Shown one piece after another: positions 34,014-43,262 of a DNA stretch of 64,000 nucleotides. This DNA is from CmP2 sp052084925. Its GTDB lineage: Bacteria; Actinomycetota; Actinomycetes; Actinomycetales; Micrococcaceae. The stretch lies in contig JBQDEV010000005.1 of assembly GCA_052084925.1 (NCBI GenBank), positions 1 to 64,000 on the forward strand, written 5' to 3'. The position numbers were made by a program, and so were the translations under genes. Positions within the stretch are counted from its first letter, which is position 1. Every line of letters starts with the position of its first letter. The notes beneath the pieces were generated by a model. It did no database searches and was not told the origin of the DNA. It saw only the letters and a list, made by a program, of their open reading frames with translations.

Positions 34014-35186
34014 TCACACCTGTTTCAGGGCTCGATCCAGGTCGTCGATGAGGTCGGCGACGTCCTCGATCCCCACCGAGAGTCGCACCAGGTTGTCGGG
34101 GACGGCCAGCTCGGTGCCGGCGACGGAGGCATGGGTCATCTCGGCCGGGTAGTTCATCAGCGACTCGATTCCGCCCAGCGATTCGGCGAGCTGGAACAGG
34201 CGCGTGGACTCGGCCACGGAGCGGGCTGCGGCCGCACCCCCGGTGAACTGCACGGACACCATACCGCCGAATCCGGACATCTGGCGCGCGGCCAGCTCAT
34301 GGTTCGGGTGGTCGGCCAGCCCCGGGTACAGCACGCGCTCCACCCCGGGCTGGGACGTCAGCCAGTCGGCGATCTGGGCGGCGTTGGACACGTGGCGGTC
34401 CATGCGCACCCCGAGAGTCTTCAGCCCGCGCGTCGTCAGGTAGGCATCCAGCGGGCCGTTCACCGCGCCGGCGGCAAACTGCTGGAATTGCACGGCCTCG
34501 GCCAGTTCGGCGTTCTCCACCACCACGGCTCCCCCGACGACGTCGGAGTGGCCGCCGATGTACTTGGTGGTCGAGTGCACCACCACGTCGGCCCCCAAAC
34601 TCAGCGGCAGCTGCAGGTAGGGGGTGGCGAAGGTGTTGTCGACCACCAACAGCGCACCGGCGGCGTGAGCCCGCTCGGCGAGGGCGGCAATGTCGGAGAT
34701 CTTCATCATCGGGTTGGAGGGGGTCTCCAGCCAGAGGATCTTCGTCTTCTTTTCGGCCAGGGCTTTCTCGACGGCGTCGAGGTCAGCCATGTCGACGACG
34801 GTGTGAGTCATCTGCCAGCGACCGAGGATCTTGTTGATCAGCCGGTAGGTGCCGCCGTAGACGTCGTTGCCCATCACAATGTGGTCGCCGGGTTCGGCAA
34901 CCCCCATGATCAGCGCGGTCTCGGCGGCCAGCCCCGAAGCGAAGGTGAAGGCGCGTGCCGAGTCCTTCGTGGATTCCAGGGCGGCCAGCTGGGCCTGGAG
35001 CGAGTCGCGGGTCGGGTTGGTGCCGCGCCCGTAATCGTAGCCCTGGCGTAGGTGTCCGATCTTCTCGGGCGCGTAGGTAGTGGACAGGTGCACGGGCGGC
35101 ACGACGGCGCCGGTGAGGGGCTCGAAGTCCTGCCCGGCGTGAATGGCGCGGGTATTGAAGCCGGTGGTCGAGGTGTTCTCGGTCAT
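34014..35186 (-). CDS. Cystathionine gamma-lyase / gamma-synthase
   Basis: A 390-residue PLP enzyme of the Cys/Met metabolism family. Marks: FNTRAIHAGQDFEPLTGAVVPPVHLSTTY, YDYGRGTNPTRDSLQ, and the PLP-lysine in VVHSTTKYIGGHSDVVGG. The C-terminal SLGGIESLMNYPAEMTHASV fits both lyases and synthases. It sits 65 bases after a cystathionine beta-synthase, so the pair probably forms reverse transsulfuration (homocysteine to cysteine), which favours the lyase reading. I start at ATG 35184-35186 with AAAGGAA upstream rather than the ORF start at 35207. Confidence 0.88.
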   Translation of the reverse strand: MTENTSTTGFNTRAIHAGQDFEPLTGAVVPPVHLSTTYAPEKIGHLRQGYDYGRGTNPTRDSLQAQLAALESTKDSARAFTFASGLAAETALIMGVAEPGDHIVMGNDVYGGTYRLINKILGRWQMTHTVVDMADLDAVEKALAEKKTKILWLETPSNPMMKISDIAALAERAHAAGALLVVDNTFATPYLQLPLSLGADVVVHSTTKYIGGHSDVVGGAVVVENAELAEAVQFQQFAAGAVNGPLDAYLTTRGLKTLGVRMDRHVSNAAQIADWLTSQPGVERVLYPGLADHPNHELAARQMSGFGGMVSVQFTGGAAAARSVAESTRLFQLAESLGGIESLMNYPAEMTHASVAGTELAVPDNLVRLSVGIEDVADLIDDLDRALKQV

Positions 35187-35251
35187 CGCAGCGGTTCCTT
35201 TCGTCAAATCTCTTCGCGTCTCGTGATGTCGTTTCAGGTGGTCACAGGCAG

Positions 35252-36769
35252 TCAGTCGCCGAGGCGGCCGAGCAGATCGTGCACGGTGAGGATGCCCTCG
35301 ATCACGCCGTCACGGGCCACCATCACCGCACCGGCCGAGCGCAACACCGGGTAGACGGAGTCGACGGTGGCGTGCACGGAGACCTGGGGCAGCGCGGCTG
35401 AAGCGTGCTCGAGCACCTCGTCGCGCGGTCGGGCCGTGCCGTGCAGCACGAGCTCGGCGAGCCCGGCGGAGGAGACCGCGCCCAGCACTTCGCCGACGCG
35501 CAGGTCGTCGCGCATCTGAGATACCACGGGCATCGCATCGATCCCGTAGCGGTTCATGGTCGACAGCGCCTCGGCGACCGTGGTGGTCTTCACGGCCGCC
35601 ACCACCGAGGGCAGCGAATCCGGCAGCCAGGTGCCCTTCTCGGCGATCAACTCGCCGATGCGCAACTCCGCCACGTCGTCCAGCAGCGCGGCAGCGGAGG
35701 CACCGGCGGCACCGGCGCCGGACTGATTCGAGCGTGGGTCCGATTCCCCACCGTCACGGTAGGCGGTGCCGAGGGTGTCGGGAACAGGGGTTTCGGCATG
35801 CTCGACGACGAAGCCCTGCGCGTCCATCCAGGTATCGGAGAAGATCTTGCCCAGGTATCCGCGGCCGGAGTCGGGCAGGATGATGACCATCACGTCGTCA
35901 GGCCCCAGCTCCTGTGCCGCGCGCAGACCGGCGACCACCGCCATGCCGGAAGACCCACCCACCAGCAGGCCTTCCTCGGCGGCCAGGCGGCGGGTCATGG
36001 CGAAGGACTCGGCGTCGTTGACCGCATGGATCTCGTCGGGCACCGCCGGATCGTAGTTGCCCGGCCACATGTCTTCGCCCACACCCTCCACGAAATAGGG
36101 GCGACCCTCTCCCCCGGAGTAGATCGAACCGTCGGGGTCAGCGACCACCACGCGCACGGGTCCGGAGTCCCGATCAGCAGAAATCTCCTTGAGGTACCGT
36201 CCGGTCCCGGTCACGGTTCCACCGGTGCCGGCACCGACCACCAAGTGAGTGATGGTGCCGTCGGTGTCGTTCCAGATCTCAGGGCCGGTGGATTCGAAAT
36301 GGGACTGCGGCGCAGCCGGGTTGAAGAACTGGTTGGGCTGGTAGGCGCCCTCGATGTCCGCTTCGAGACGGTTGGCCACCCCGTAGTAGGAGTCCGGCGA
36401 ATCCGGAGACACCGAGGTTTTGGTGACCACCACTTCGGCGCCATAGGCCTTGAGTACGTCGCGCTTCTCCTGTCCGACCTTGTCGGGGGTGATGAACACG
36501 GAGCGATAGCCCTTCTGCTGGGCCACCATGGCCAGGCCCACCCCGGTGTTGCCCGAGGTCGGCTCCACCACGGTGCCGCCGGGGGCGAGCTTGCCCTCGG
36601 CTTCGGCTTCCTCAATCATCTTCAGCGCGATCCGGTCTTTGATGGATCCGCCCGGGTTCAGGTACTCCAGCTTCACCAGCACCGTCGGGGCCACATCACG
36701 GGCCACGGAGTTGAGCTTGACCAGCGGAGTGCGGCCGATGAGATCCAGGACGTTCTCGGCGTAGTTCAT
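35252..36769 (-). CDS. Cystathionine beta-synthase with C-terminal CBS domains
   Basis: A 505-residue PLP enzyme condensing serine and homocysteine. The catalytic domain has LIGRTPLVKLN, the PLP-lysine in NPGGSIKDRIALKMIEEAE, the TSGNTG phosphate loop and GAGTGGTVTGTGRYLKE. A CBS-domain pair (about 370-505) ends the protein and may be regulatory. A linker rich in Ser/Ala/Gly joins the two. I choose ATG 36767-36769, preceded seven bases earlier by TACCGT (leaderless spacing); a GTG at 36778 is the alternative. It is first in an operon with the cystathionine lyase. Confidence 0.92.
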   Translation of the reverse strand: MNYAENVLDLIGRTPLVKLNSVARDVAPTVLVKLEYLNPGGSIKDRIALKMIEEAEAEGKLAPGGTVVEPTSGNTGVGLAMVAQQKGYRSVFITPDKVGQEKRDVLKAYGAEVVVTKTSVSPDSPDSYYGVANRLEADIEGAYQPNQFFNPAAPQSHFESTGPEIWNDTDGTITHLVVGAGTGGTVTGTGRYLKEISADRDSGPVRVVVADPDGSIYSGGEGRPYFVEGVGEDMWPGNYDPAVPDEIHAVNDAESFAMTRRLAAEEGLLVGGSSGMAVVAGLRAAQELGPDDVMVIILPDSGRGYLGKIFSDTWMDAQGFVVEHAETPVPDTLGTAYRDGGESDPRSNQSGAGAAGASAAALLDDVAELRIGELIAEKGTWLPDSLPSVVAAVKTTTVAEALSTMNRYGIDAMPVVSQMRDDLRVGEVLGAVSSAGLAELVLHGTARPRDEVLEHASAALPQVSVHATVDSVYPVLRSAGAVMVARDGVIEGILTVHDLLGRLGD

Positions 36770-36828
36770 GGTGTCCACGGTACCGGCAGGGATGGGGGAA
36801 ACAGGAATACCATGGTGCTGATCCGCTC

Positions 36829-37830
36829 ATGAATCGCAACAATCATCCCCCAGCGAACATCGCCCGCGCGCACCGGCTTCTCCGCCCGGCCGCGCCGGTT
36901 GACGTCGCCCGCACACTGCGCTCCCTGCAGCGCGGCTCCGGCGACCCCGCATTCCGGGTGACCGAGCAGGGCCTCTGGCTCGGGATGCGTCGAGGTGGCG
37001 TCCCCGTGAGCCTGCACCTGCGCTCCCGGCAACAGCTGGACGCCGACATCCACGTCGAGGCCTACAGTCCGGACCATGAAACGGCCGAAGCGATGGTGGA
37101 TCATGCCGAGACACTCCTGGGCGTGGACCCCGAGGCGTTGGCCGGCTGGGCCGCGTTCGATGAGCGGCTCCTGCGGGATCAGCGCTGGCGGTCGCTGCTG
37201 CCCGAGTGGGCTCTCGAGGCGCGACGACGACGCCCCGGTCTGCGCTTTCCGGCCACCGGGTCCCTGGTGTCCCAGCTGTTCGCCGTCGTCCTCGAGCAGA
37301 AGGTCACCCATGACCAGGCCCGGGCCGGGTGGCGCTGGCTGCTGCGCACCGCGGGCGAACCTGCCCCCGGACCGGTGCCCGAGGGTCTGCGGGTCTCACC
37401 AGACCCGCAGCAGGTGCGGATGATCCCGTCCTGGCAATGGCATCAGGGATGGGTGCAGCCGGCGATGTCGCGCACCATGGTCCAGGTGGCACAGCGGGCC
37501 CGCGCCCTGGAGCGGCTCTCCGGTTCGACGCCGGTGGCGGACTTGGCGTTAACGATCACCGCCGTCCCCGGGATCGGCCCGTGGACGGCGGCGGAGACCC
37601 TGCAGCGCACCCATGGTGCAGCTGATCTGGTCTCGGTGGGTGATTATCACCTCGCCCATCAGGTGGGTGAGGCGTTGACGGGGCGACGCACCGATGACGC
37701 CGGGATGCTCGAATTGCTCGAGCCCTTCTCCGATCATCGCCACCGGGTGGTGCGTCTCTTACTGTCGGGCGGGATGCGGTTTCAGCGGTTCGGTCCGAAG
37801 CTGGCGCCGGCGGATTTCCGCGATCGCTGA
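36829..37830 (+). CDS. HhH-GPD DNA-3-methyladenine glycosylase (AlkA-like)
   Basis: A 333-residue base-excision repair enzyme. The helix-hairpin-helix motif VPGIGPWTAAETLQRTHG is followed by the catalytic aspartate region ADLVSVGDYHLAHQVG, and the fold segment TGSLVSQLFAVVLEQKVTH precedes it. It should remove alkylated purines. No Ada-like activation domain is present. The start lacks an obvious ribosome site. It is divergent from the cystathionine beta-synthase with 59 bases between starts. Confidence 0.85.
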   Translation: MNRNNHPPANIARAHRLLRPAAPVDVARTLRSLQRGSGDPAFRVTEQGLWLGMRRGGVPVSLHLRSRQQLDADIHVEAYSPDHETAEAMVDHAETLLGVDPEALAGWAAFDERLLRDQRWRSLLPEWALEARRRRPGLRFPATGSLVSQLFAVVLEQKVTHDQARAGWRWLLRTAGEPAPGPVPEGLRVSPDPQQVRMIPSWQWHQGWVQPAMSRTMVQVAQRARALERLSGSTPVADLALTITAVPGIGPWTAAETLQRTHGAADLVSVGDYHLAHQVGEALTGRRTDDAGMLELLEPFSDHRHRVVRLLLSGGMRFQRFGPKLAPADFRDR

Positions 37831-37867
37831 CCCGTTATTCCGATGAATCCGACAAGCCGTGCGGGCG

Positions 37868-38272
37868 TCAGCTCTGCTGATCGGAGCCCTCGGGCTCGCC
37901 TGCTTCATCCGGGTTCTGCTGTGCGGCGATCTGCTCGCGCACCTGATCCATGTCCAGCTCTTTGACCTTGCCGACCAGCTCTTCCAGCTGCTGGGCGTTG
38001 ATCGCGCCGGGCTGGGCGTATACCAGCACCTTCTCGCGGAACGCCATCAGGGTCGGGATCGAGGTGATGTTCGCCGCCGCGGCGAGACCGCGCTCGGCTT
38101 CGGTGTCCACCTTGGCGAAGACGACGTCCTCGTGCTCCTTGGACACCTGGTCGTAGACGGGTGCGAACTGCTTGCACGGCCCGCACCATTCAGCCCAGAA
38201 ATCGACCAGAACGATGTCGTTGTCGGTGACGGTGGTTTCGAACTCTGCTTCAGTGATATCAACTGTTGCCAT
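37868..38272 (-). CDS. trxA: Thioredoxin
   Basis: A 134-residue thioredoxin with active site WAEWCGPCKQF, KVDTEAE and cis-Pro SIPTLMAF. A 25-residue acidic C-terminal tail (QNPDEAGEPEGSDQQS) is longer than usual. TAGGCT on the minus strand (38279-38284) is six bases before the ATG, so a leaderless mRNA is likely. Confidence 0.94.
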   Translation of the reverse strand: MATVDITEAEFETTVTDNDIVLVDFWAEWCGPCKQFAPVYDQVSKEHEDVVFAKVDTEAERGLAAAANITSIPTLMAFREKVLVYAQPGAINAQQLEELVGKVKELDMDQVREQIAAQQNPDEAGEPEGSDQQS

Positions 38273-38341
38273 GGGTTCAGCCTAACGAAGCTGAGCACTC
38301 ACCGATACCGGGAATCCACGCTCGCAGCGAACACGACCCGA

Positions 38342-39112
38342 TCAGGCGGTCTCGTCGGGGTCCGGTGTCGGTGTGCTGACAATCAGGTCCCGGTCAACGT
38401 GTTCGGCGGTGAGCCGAGCGGCGGCCTCGGCATCGCGGGCCTCGATCGCGGCGAAGATCTGCCGGTGGTCTTCCACGTGAGCATGGGCATCGGCTCCGAA
38501 GCGCAGAACCCCGTCTCGCTGCATCTGCTGCAGCAGGCCGAGTAGCCCATCGTAGACCGAGTCGAAGAGTCGGTTCTGAGCGGCGGCCACCACCCCGCGG
38601 TGGAATTGGCCCGGTGTCGGCAGATTCATCATGGCGGCCAGCGGATCCCGCCGGTACGCCTCCGAATCAGTGTCGACCGTGGCGGGCCGGTCGCTGATCT
38701 CCAGGGCCCGGCGCAACGTGTCCAGGTGTTCCGGTTCGGCGTAGAGTGCGGCATCATGGGCCGCCTGCACCTCAATCGCCCGCCGATACGCCACCAATTC
38801 GCCGGCCGAGAAGGCGCCGAAGAAATCACTGAGCAATCGTCCGGAGGGCGTCTGCGCCCGCACGAACGTGCCGCGGGACACCTGCGGCTCGAGCACTCCG
38901 AGCGCCACCAGGGACTGCACCGCCTCGCGCACGGCACTGCGGCCGACGTGCAGCGTTTCCATCAGTTCTGGTTCGGTGGGGATGCGGGACCCCACCGGCC
39001 AGTCCCCGTTGACGACGTGATCGCGCAGGTACCGCAGCACTTCTTCCGAGCGCGAGCGGGTGGGCGCCTGAACTGCGGAGTGTGTGGAACCGGATCGGCG
39101 TTCTCGTCTCAC
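38342..39112 (-). CDS. FadR-subfamily GntR transcriptional regulator
   Basis: A 256-residue regulator with an N-terminal winged helix (GSRIPTEPELMETLHVGRSAVREAVQSLVALGVLEP) and a C-terminal all-helical FCD ligand domain (GQFHRGVVAAAQNRLFDSVYDGLLGL, then HRQIFAAIEARDAEAAARLTAEHVDRDL). FCD proteins sense small organic acids. No metabolic partner gene is adjacent, so the effector is unknown. The GTG start has GGAG eight bases upstream. Confidence 0.85.
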   Translation of the reverse strand: MRRERRSGSTHSAVQAPTRSRSEEVLRYLRDHVVNGDWPVGSRIPTEPELMETLHVGRSAVREAVQSLVALGVLEPQVSRGTFVRAQTPSGRLLSDFFGAFSAGELVAYRRAIEVQAAHDAALYAEPEHLDTLRRALEISDRPATVDTDSEAYRRDPLAAMMNLPTPGQFHRGVVAAAQNRLFDSVYDGLLGLLQQMQRDGVLRFGADAHAHVEDHRQIFAAIEARDAEAAARLTAEHVDRDLIVSTPTPDPDETA

Positions 39113-39184
39113 AAGCTCAACTCCATGTTGGTCTCTCGGCAGGCAGTCGCGGCGCGTGCACCACGCGCTCCCTGGGATACAGCA

Positions 39185-39212
39185 AAGGCTCCGAGCTGGT
39201 GCTCGGAGCCTT
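39185..39212 (-). terminator. Terminator after tRNA-Tyr
   Basis: AAGGCTCCGAGC (39185-39196) pairs with 39201-39212 through loop TGGT, 26 bases past the tRNA 3' end; the minus strand continues TTTGCTG. It separates the tRNA from the FadR-type gene. Confidence 0.85.
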
Positions 39213-39237
39213 CCCCGGTGTTCACCACCGTGTTCCG

Positions 39238-39319
39238 TGGCAGATGAGGGATTCGAACCCCCGTAGGCAATGCCAGCTGATTTACAGTCAGCCCCCTTTG
39301 GCCGCTCGGGTAATCTGCC
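39238..39319 (-). tRNA. tRNA-Tyr (GTA)
   Basis: An 82-nt class II tRNA with a long variable arm. Acceptor GGCAGAT/ATCTGCC, anticodon loop CTGTAAA (GTA), T-loop GTTCGAATC-type, discriminator A and no encoded CCA. Confidence 0.92.
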
Positions 39320-39511
39320 GCGGCCGTCACTGCATGAGCAGAAGACGAACGAGATAAAAGATTACCCGATCCAGCTCCGATTTTCGAATCGAATGGGACC
39401 GACGTGATGAGCGTCGCTCCGTCATGTCGCACCCGGGGCGGCTGCCGGTAGGCTGAGACGGAAGCATCCGAGACACCCCCGTGTCGGAAACTCTCGATCT
39501 CAGGAGGATCT

Positions 39512-40000
39512 GTGGCCAGCGATTCAACATTCGACGTCGTCAGCAAGGTGGACACTCAGGAAGTGTCCAATGCGCTGAATCAGGCACAGAAGGAGATCGC
39601 GCAGCGTTACGACTTCAAGGGCGTCGGCGCCGAGATTGACTTCTCCGGCGAGAAGATCCTACTCAAGGCGAACTCCGAGGAGCGCGTCAAGGCAGTGCTT
39701 GACGTCTTCCAGTCAAAGCTGGTCAAGCGCAACATCTCCCTGAAATCCCTCGACGCTGGTGAGCCCTACGCTTCGGGCAAGGAGTACCGTCTCGAGGCCG
39801 CTATCAAGGAGGGCATCGACCAGCCCACGGCGAAGAAGATCTCCAAGCTGATTCGCGACGAGGCACCGAAATCGGTCAAGGCCACCATTCAGGGTGACGA
39901 GTTGCGCGTCTCCTCCAAGTCCCGCAACGACCTGCAGGACACGATCGCCCTGCTGAAGGACTTTGAGGACGCCGCGCTGCAATTCATCAACTTCCGCTGA
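39512..40000 (+). CDS. yajQ: YajQ-family nucleotide-binding protein
   Basis: A 162-residue two-RRM-like-domain protein: STFDVVSKVDTQEVSNALNQAQKEIAQRYDFKG opens every member, followed by RNISLKSLDAGEPYASGKEYR and IQGDELRVSSKSRNDLQDTI. YajQ proteins bind nucleotides, and some bind cyclic di-GMP and act on transcription. Start GTG 39512 with AGGAGG at 39502-39507. Confidence 0.96.
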   Translation: MASDSTFDVVSKVDTQEVSNALNQAQKEIAQRYDFKGVGAEIDFSGEKILLKANSEERVKAVLDVFQSKLVKRNISLKSLDAGEPYASGKEYRLEAAIKEGIDQPTAKKISKLIRDEAPKSVKATIQGDELRVSSKSRNDLQDTIALLKDFEDAALQFINFR

Positions 40001-40034
40001 TCCCTCAACCCCACTCCGACGAGAAGGGAACCCC

Positions 40035-40544
40035 ATGCTGTACCTGTTGGATGCCGATGGCTCCGTCTACCAGAATTCAATGTCGGTGGGCCGCGCCCTG
40101 GTGCGTCGGAAGATCGAACGGAAGTCGCTGGACACCGTGCAATGGGAACCGGCGCCGGAGACGGTGACCACCGAGCGCGTGCTTCGGGCCGCCTTGCGCT
40201 TCGGCATCCCGACCGGTCGCGGGCTGATCGTTGCCGCTGGCTACGTGCGTACCCTGGAGGCCCCGGACCTGCTCGGTGACGGACGCGACCAACAGCGCGC
40301 CCTCACCGAGCAATTGGAGACGCTGCCAGAGCCGAGCGCTCAGTTCGGTGCCTCACGATCGGATGCTTACCAAGCACGGCTGTCCCGGCTGTCCGAGCAA
40401 CGCAGCGCCGCCGAGTCCAAGATGTCTTCTTCGTTTGAGCGCGCTCAGACACAGCGCAATGAACTCCTGCAATCGCCCATCCAGGATGCACTCGCCGAGC
40501 ACTGGGCCTCCTTAGCCAAGGCCGGCGTGGTGGACCCCTCGTAG
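40035..40544 (+). CDS. Hypothetical protein after yajQ
   Basis: A 169-residue soluble protein I do not recognise. It is Arg-rich and helical in its second half (RLSRLSEQRSAAESKMSSSFERAQTQRNELLQSPIQDALAEHWA), maybe coiled coil. The ATG follows GAGAAGGGAA; a longer reading from 39963 would overlap yajQ. Probably co-transcribed with yajQ. Confidence 0.7.
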   Translation: MLYLLDADGSVYQNSMSVGRALVRRKIERKSLDTVQWEPAPETVTTERVLRAALRFGIPTGRGLIVAAGYVRTLEAPDLLGDGRDQQRALTEQLETLPEPSAQFGASRSDAYQARLSRLSEQRSAAESKMSSSFERAQTQRNELLQSPIQDALAEHWASLAKAGVVDPS

Positions 40545-40581
40545 ACTCTGAGCCACCGACCTTATGCGGCGCCAGACAACG

Positions 40582-40610
40582 CCCCCCGCTCCCTGAAAAG
40601 GGAACGGGGG
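40582..40610 (+). terminator. Terminator after the yajQ operon
   Basis: CCCCCCG and an inner CCC pair with GGG and CGGGGG around a CT/AA internal loop; the loop is TGAAAA. Confidence 0.7.
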
Positions 40611-40651
40611 TCGTGCTGTGTCAGGTCGCTGTTGTGCAGAGTCGGAGCTGT

Positions 40652-41539
40652 TCACTCCAGTTGGCCCTGTGAGCGGGCCATTTGCTCGAGGCGGCCGATG
40701 CGCTCCCCCATCGGAGGGTGGGTGGAGAACCAGGCCTGAGGCTTCATCCGGAACGGGTTGGCGATCATCATGTGCGCGGTGTTGACCAGTTTTTGGTTGT
40801 CCTGCGGCAGTGGGGCCGCCTGAACGCCGTGCTCCAGCTTGTACAGGGCCGAGGCCAGGGCCAGCGGGTCCTCGGTGAGGGCGGCGCCGTCCTGATCCGC
40901 GTCGTACTCCCGCGAGCGCGAGATCGCCGTTTGTACCAGGGCTGCCGCCAACGGGGCCAGCAGGGACATGCCGATCAGCGCGATGATCGCCAGCGGCCCA
41001 CCATTGCGATCACGGCCGCCACCGCCGAAGAACAGCAGGAACTGCGCCACCGAGGTGATCACCCCGGCCACCGCAGCCGCCACCGACGAGGTGAGGATGT
41101 CGCGGTTGTAGACGTGCATCAGCTCGTGCCCGAGCACACCGCGCAGTTCGCGGGCGTTCAGGGTACGCAGAATTCCCTCGGTGCAGCACACGGCGGCGTT
41201 CTGTGGATTGCGACCGGTGGCGAAGGCGTTCGGTGATTCCGTGGGCGAGACATAGAGCCGTGGCATCGGTTGCCCGGCCTTGTCAGAGAGTTCGCGGACT
41301 ATCTGGTACATCTCCGGCTGCTCCTGCTCGGTGACCGGGTAGGCCTGCATCGCGCGGATGGCGATCTTGTCCGAGTTCCAGTAGCTCACCGCGGTGGAGA
41401 CCACACCGATACCGGCAAAGACGAAAATGAAGGCCGGAGTGTTGGTGGAGTAGGCGATGACACCGCCAATCGCCAGCAGCAGGGCGAACATGGCTCCGAA
41501 GAGCAGCACTGTCTTGAATCGGTTGTTGTGCGTGTGCAT
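40652..41539 (-). CDS. htpX: HtpX membrane zinc metalloprotease
   Basis: A 295-residue M48 protease for quality control of membrane proteins. Two N-terminal helices, then the zinc motif HELMH in LRGVLGHELMHVYNRD, a second helix pair, and the third ligand region SREYDADQDGAALT. ATG 41537-41539 has TAGGAG eight bases upstream. The in-frame reading from 41710 adds non-family sequence that overlaps the upstream gene. Confidence 0.94.
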   Translation of the reverse strand: MHTHNNRFKTVLLFGAMFALLLAIGGVIAYSTNTPAFIFVFAGIGVVSTAVSYWNSDKIAIRAMQAYPVTEQEQPEMYQIVRELSDKAGQPMPRLYVSPTESPNAFATGRNPQNAAVCCTEGILRTLNARELRGVLGHELMHVYNRDILTSSVAAAVAGVITSVAQFLLFFGGGGRDRNGGPLAIIALIGMSLLAPLAAALVQTAISRSREYDADQDGAALTEDPLALASALYKLEHGVQAAPLPQDNQKLVNTAHMMIANPFRMKPQAWFSTHPPMGERIGRLEQMARSQGQLE

Positions 41540-41597
41540 CCGCTTCACTCCTAGGACACGACTGGCTCGGCGTTCTCGTCGCCGTTGCTTCAAAATT

Positions 41598-41867
41598 CTA
41601 TCGAGAAAATCTGTCAGGCGACTGAATGCCCCGTCGGGCGGCGGCCCAGACGATGAAGGGTCCCAGTAGCGGAAGGACGAAGGCCACCAGCACCCCCGCA
41701 AGGCGCGCACCCGGGCTGATGCGGCGTTGACGGGGTAGCCACAGAATCAGGGCAAGAAGGAGGGCCAGATGCACCAGACCCACCGCGAGGTACACCCATT
41801 CCAGCGCCGATGGCTCGAGCGGATTAGTGGCTTGAAGAATCATGGTGTTCGCCTCAACGGGGTCCAT
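41598..41867 (-). CDS. PLD nuclease N-terminal-like small membrane protein
   Basis: An 89-residue protein with two helices (EWVYLAVGLVHLALLLALILWL and GARLAGVLVAFVLPLLGPFIVWAAARRG). The LPLLGPFIVWAAARR stretch matches the PLDc_N family, found alone or before cardiolipin synthases. I start at ATG 41865-41867 with GAAGGG six bases upstream instead of 41873. Confidence 0.8.
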   Translation of the reverse strand: MDPVEANTMILQATNPLEPSALEWVYLAVGLVHLALLLALILWLPRQRRISPGARLAGVLVAFVLPLLGPFIVWAAARRGIQSPDRFSR

Positions 41868-41900
41868 GGTCATCCCTTCAGCACATCATGGCCGCACCGG

Positions 41901-43238
41901 TCAGGCAACAGGGCGTTTCGAGTCGTAGCGCAGGAATCCCGGCGCGACGGCAACGGCGATACTGACGCCCACCACGCAGAGCACGCCACCGGCGATCATC
42001 GTGATTGATTCTCCGATGCCACCGGCCACCGCGCCCGTGAGCATCTCCCCCACGCGGGGACCACCGGCGACCACCACGATGAAGACACCCTGCAGTCTGC
42101 CTCGCAGGTGATCCGGGGTGGCGGTCTGCAGGATGGTGTTGCGGAAGATTCCTGAGACCGAGTCGGCCGCGCCGGCGATGACCAGCATCAGTGCGGCCAG
42201 CCACAAATACCAGGGGTTCGGCGCCCCCTGGTCCGCCATCCGGACGCCCTGCCACACCACCACGCCGAACCCGGCGATGGCCAGACCCCGCACCACAATG
42301 GACCAGTACACGGCCCGGCCCTGTGCGGTGATGCGGGTGAACGTCCCGGAGAACAGCCCGGCGAGAAAGGCGCCCCCGGCGATGCCGGCGAGCAGGACAC
42401 CGGTCGCGGCCTCGGCCCCGTCGCCGGTGCCCGAGGCGGAGCCTGTCGCCTGAACACCAATGAGCAGTGCGCCCACCGCGGGAAGCACGGCGCGTGGGAA
42501 CGCGGTGGCCATGGCGATGATGTCAACGATGAACGTCATTCGCAGGTTCTTGCGCGACCCGAGGAAACGGAAGCCTTCCCACACGGAGCTCAGTCCCACC
42601 ATCCGCGAGCGCTTCTCGCCCTGACGTGCGGGGTCCTGCTCCGGGGGCATCGAGGGCAGACGCCAGACGGCGTAGAGCGTGAAGAGGAAGGTGACGGCGT
42701 CGATGCTGTAGGTCCAGGCGTAGCCGACGGAGGCGACCAGCACGCCCGCCGCCAGCGGACCGGCCATCATCGCCACGGAGAAGGTGAGCATGTTCAGGGC
42801 GTTGGCTGCTGGCAGCAGTGACGGTCCCACCAGCGCCGGAATGATGGCCCCGCGCGTAGGCTGGTTGATTCCGGAGGCGCCCGAGTGCAGGGCGATGAGC
42901 CCGTAAAGCACCCAGATGTTCTCGATCTGCAGCCAGGCGTGGGCGCAGATCGCCACCGTGGTCAGCCACAGCACGAAAGAGGAGGCCAGCGCCACTTTGC
43001 GCCGGTCCAGGTGGTCGGCAACCGCCCCGCCGTAGAGACCAGCGATCACGAGGGGAACCAGGGCGAACGCTCCGAGCAGCCCCACATAAGCGGAGGATCC
43101 GGTGAGGGCGAAGATCTCCAGTGAGACAGCCACCAGGGTGAGCTGGGTTCCCACCGCGGACAGGGAGTTGCCCACCCAGAGTCGCCGGTAGTCTCGGCTG
43201 ACCTTCAGCGGGGTGATATCGGCGAGGATGCGGGGCAC
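41901..43238 (-). CDS. Major facilitator superfamily exporter
   Basis: A 445-residue, roughly 12-helix MFS protein of the MFS_3/enterobactin-exporter-like group: VSRDYRRLWVGNSLSAVGTQLTLVAVSLEIFALTGSSAYVGLLGAFALVPLVIAGLYGGAVADHLDRRK is typical. Substrate is unknown; such proteins export drugs or siderophores. The GTG start is six bases after TAGGCT (43245-43250, minus strand), so it is probably leaderless. Confidence 0.88.
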   Translation of the reverse strand: MPRILADITPLKVSRDYRRLWVGNSLSAVGTQLTLVAVSLEIFALTGSSAYVGLLGAFALVPLVIAGLYGGAVADHLDRRKVALASSFVLWLTTVAICAHAWLQIENIWVLYGLIALHSGASGINQPTRGAIIPALVGPSLLPAANALNMLTFSVAMMAGPLAAGVLVASVGYAWTYSIDAVTFLFTLYAVWRLPSMPPEQDPARQGEKRSRMVGLSSVWEGFRFLGSRKNLRMTFIVDIIAMATAFPRAVLPAVGALLIGVQATGSASGTGDGAEAATGVLLAGIAGGAFLAGLFSGTFTRITAQGRAVYWSIVVRGLAIAGFGVVVWQGVRMADQGAPNPWYLWLAALMLVIAGAADSVSGIFRNTILQTATPDHLRGRLQGVFIVVVAGGPRVGEMLTGAVAGGIGESITMIAGGVLCVVGVSIAVAVAPGFLRYDSKRPVA

Positions 43239-43262
43239 CGCTTCAGCCTAGCTCAGGTGAGT

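Noticed and set aside
32046..35051. A 1001-residue open frame on the plus strand
   Set aside because: It is antisense to the DEAD-box helicase and cystathionine lyase genes and reads as low-complexity His/Gly/Val/Arg, a high-GC shadow with no family.
36770..36828. Riboswitch before the transsulfuration genes
   Set aside because: The 59-bp space holds only two divergent starts and is too short; no S-box or SAM riboswitch pattern.
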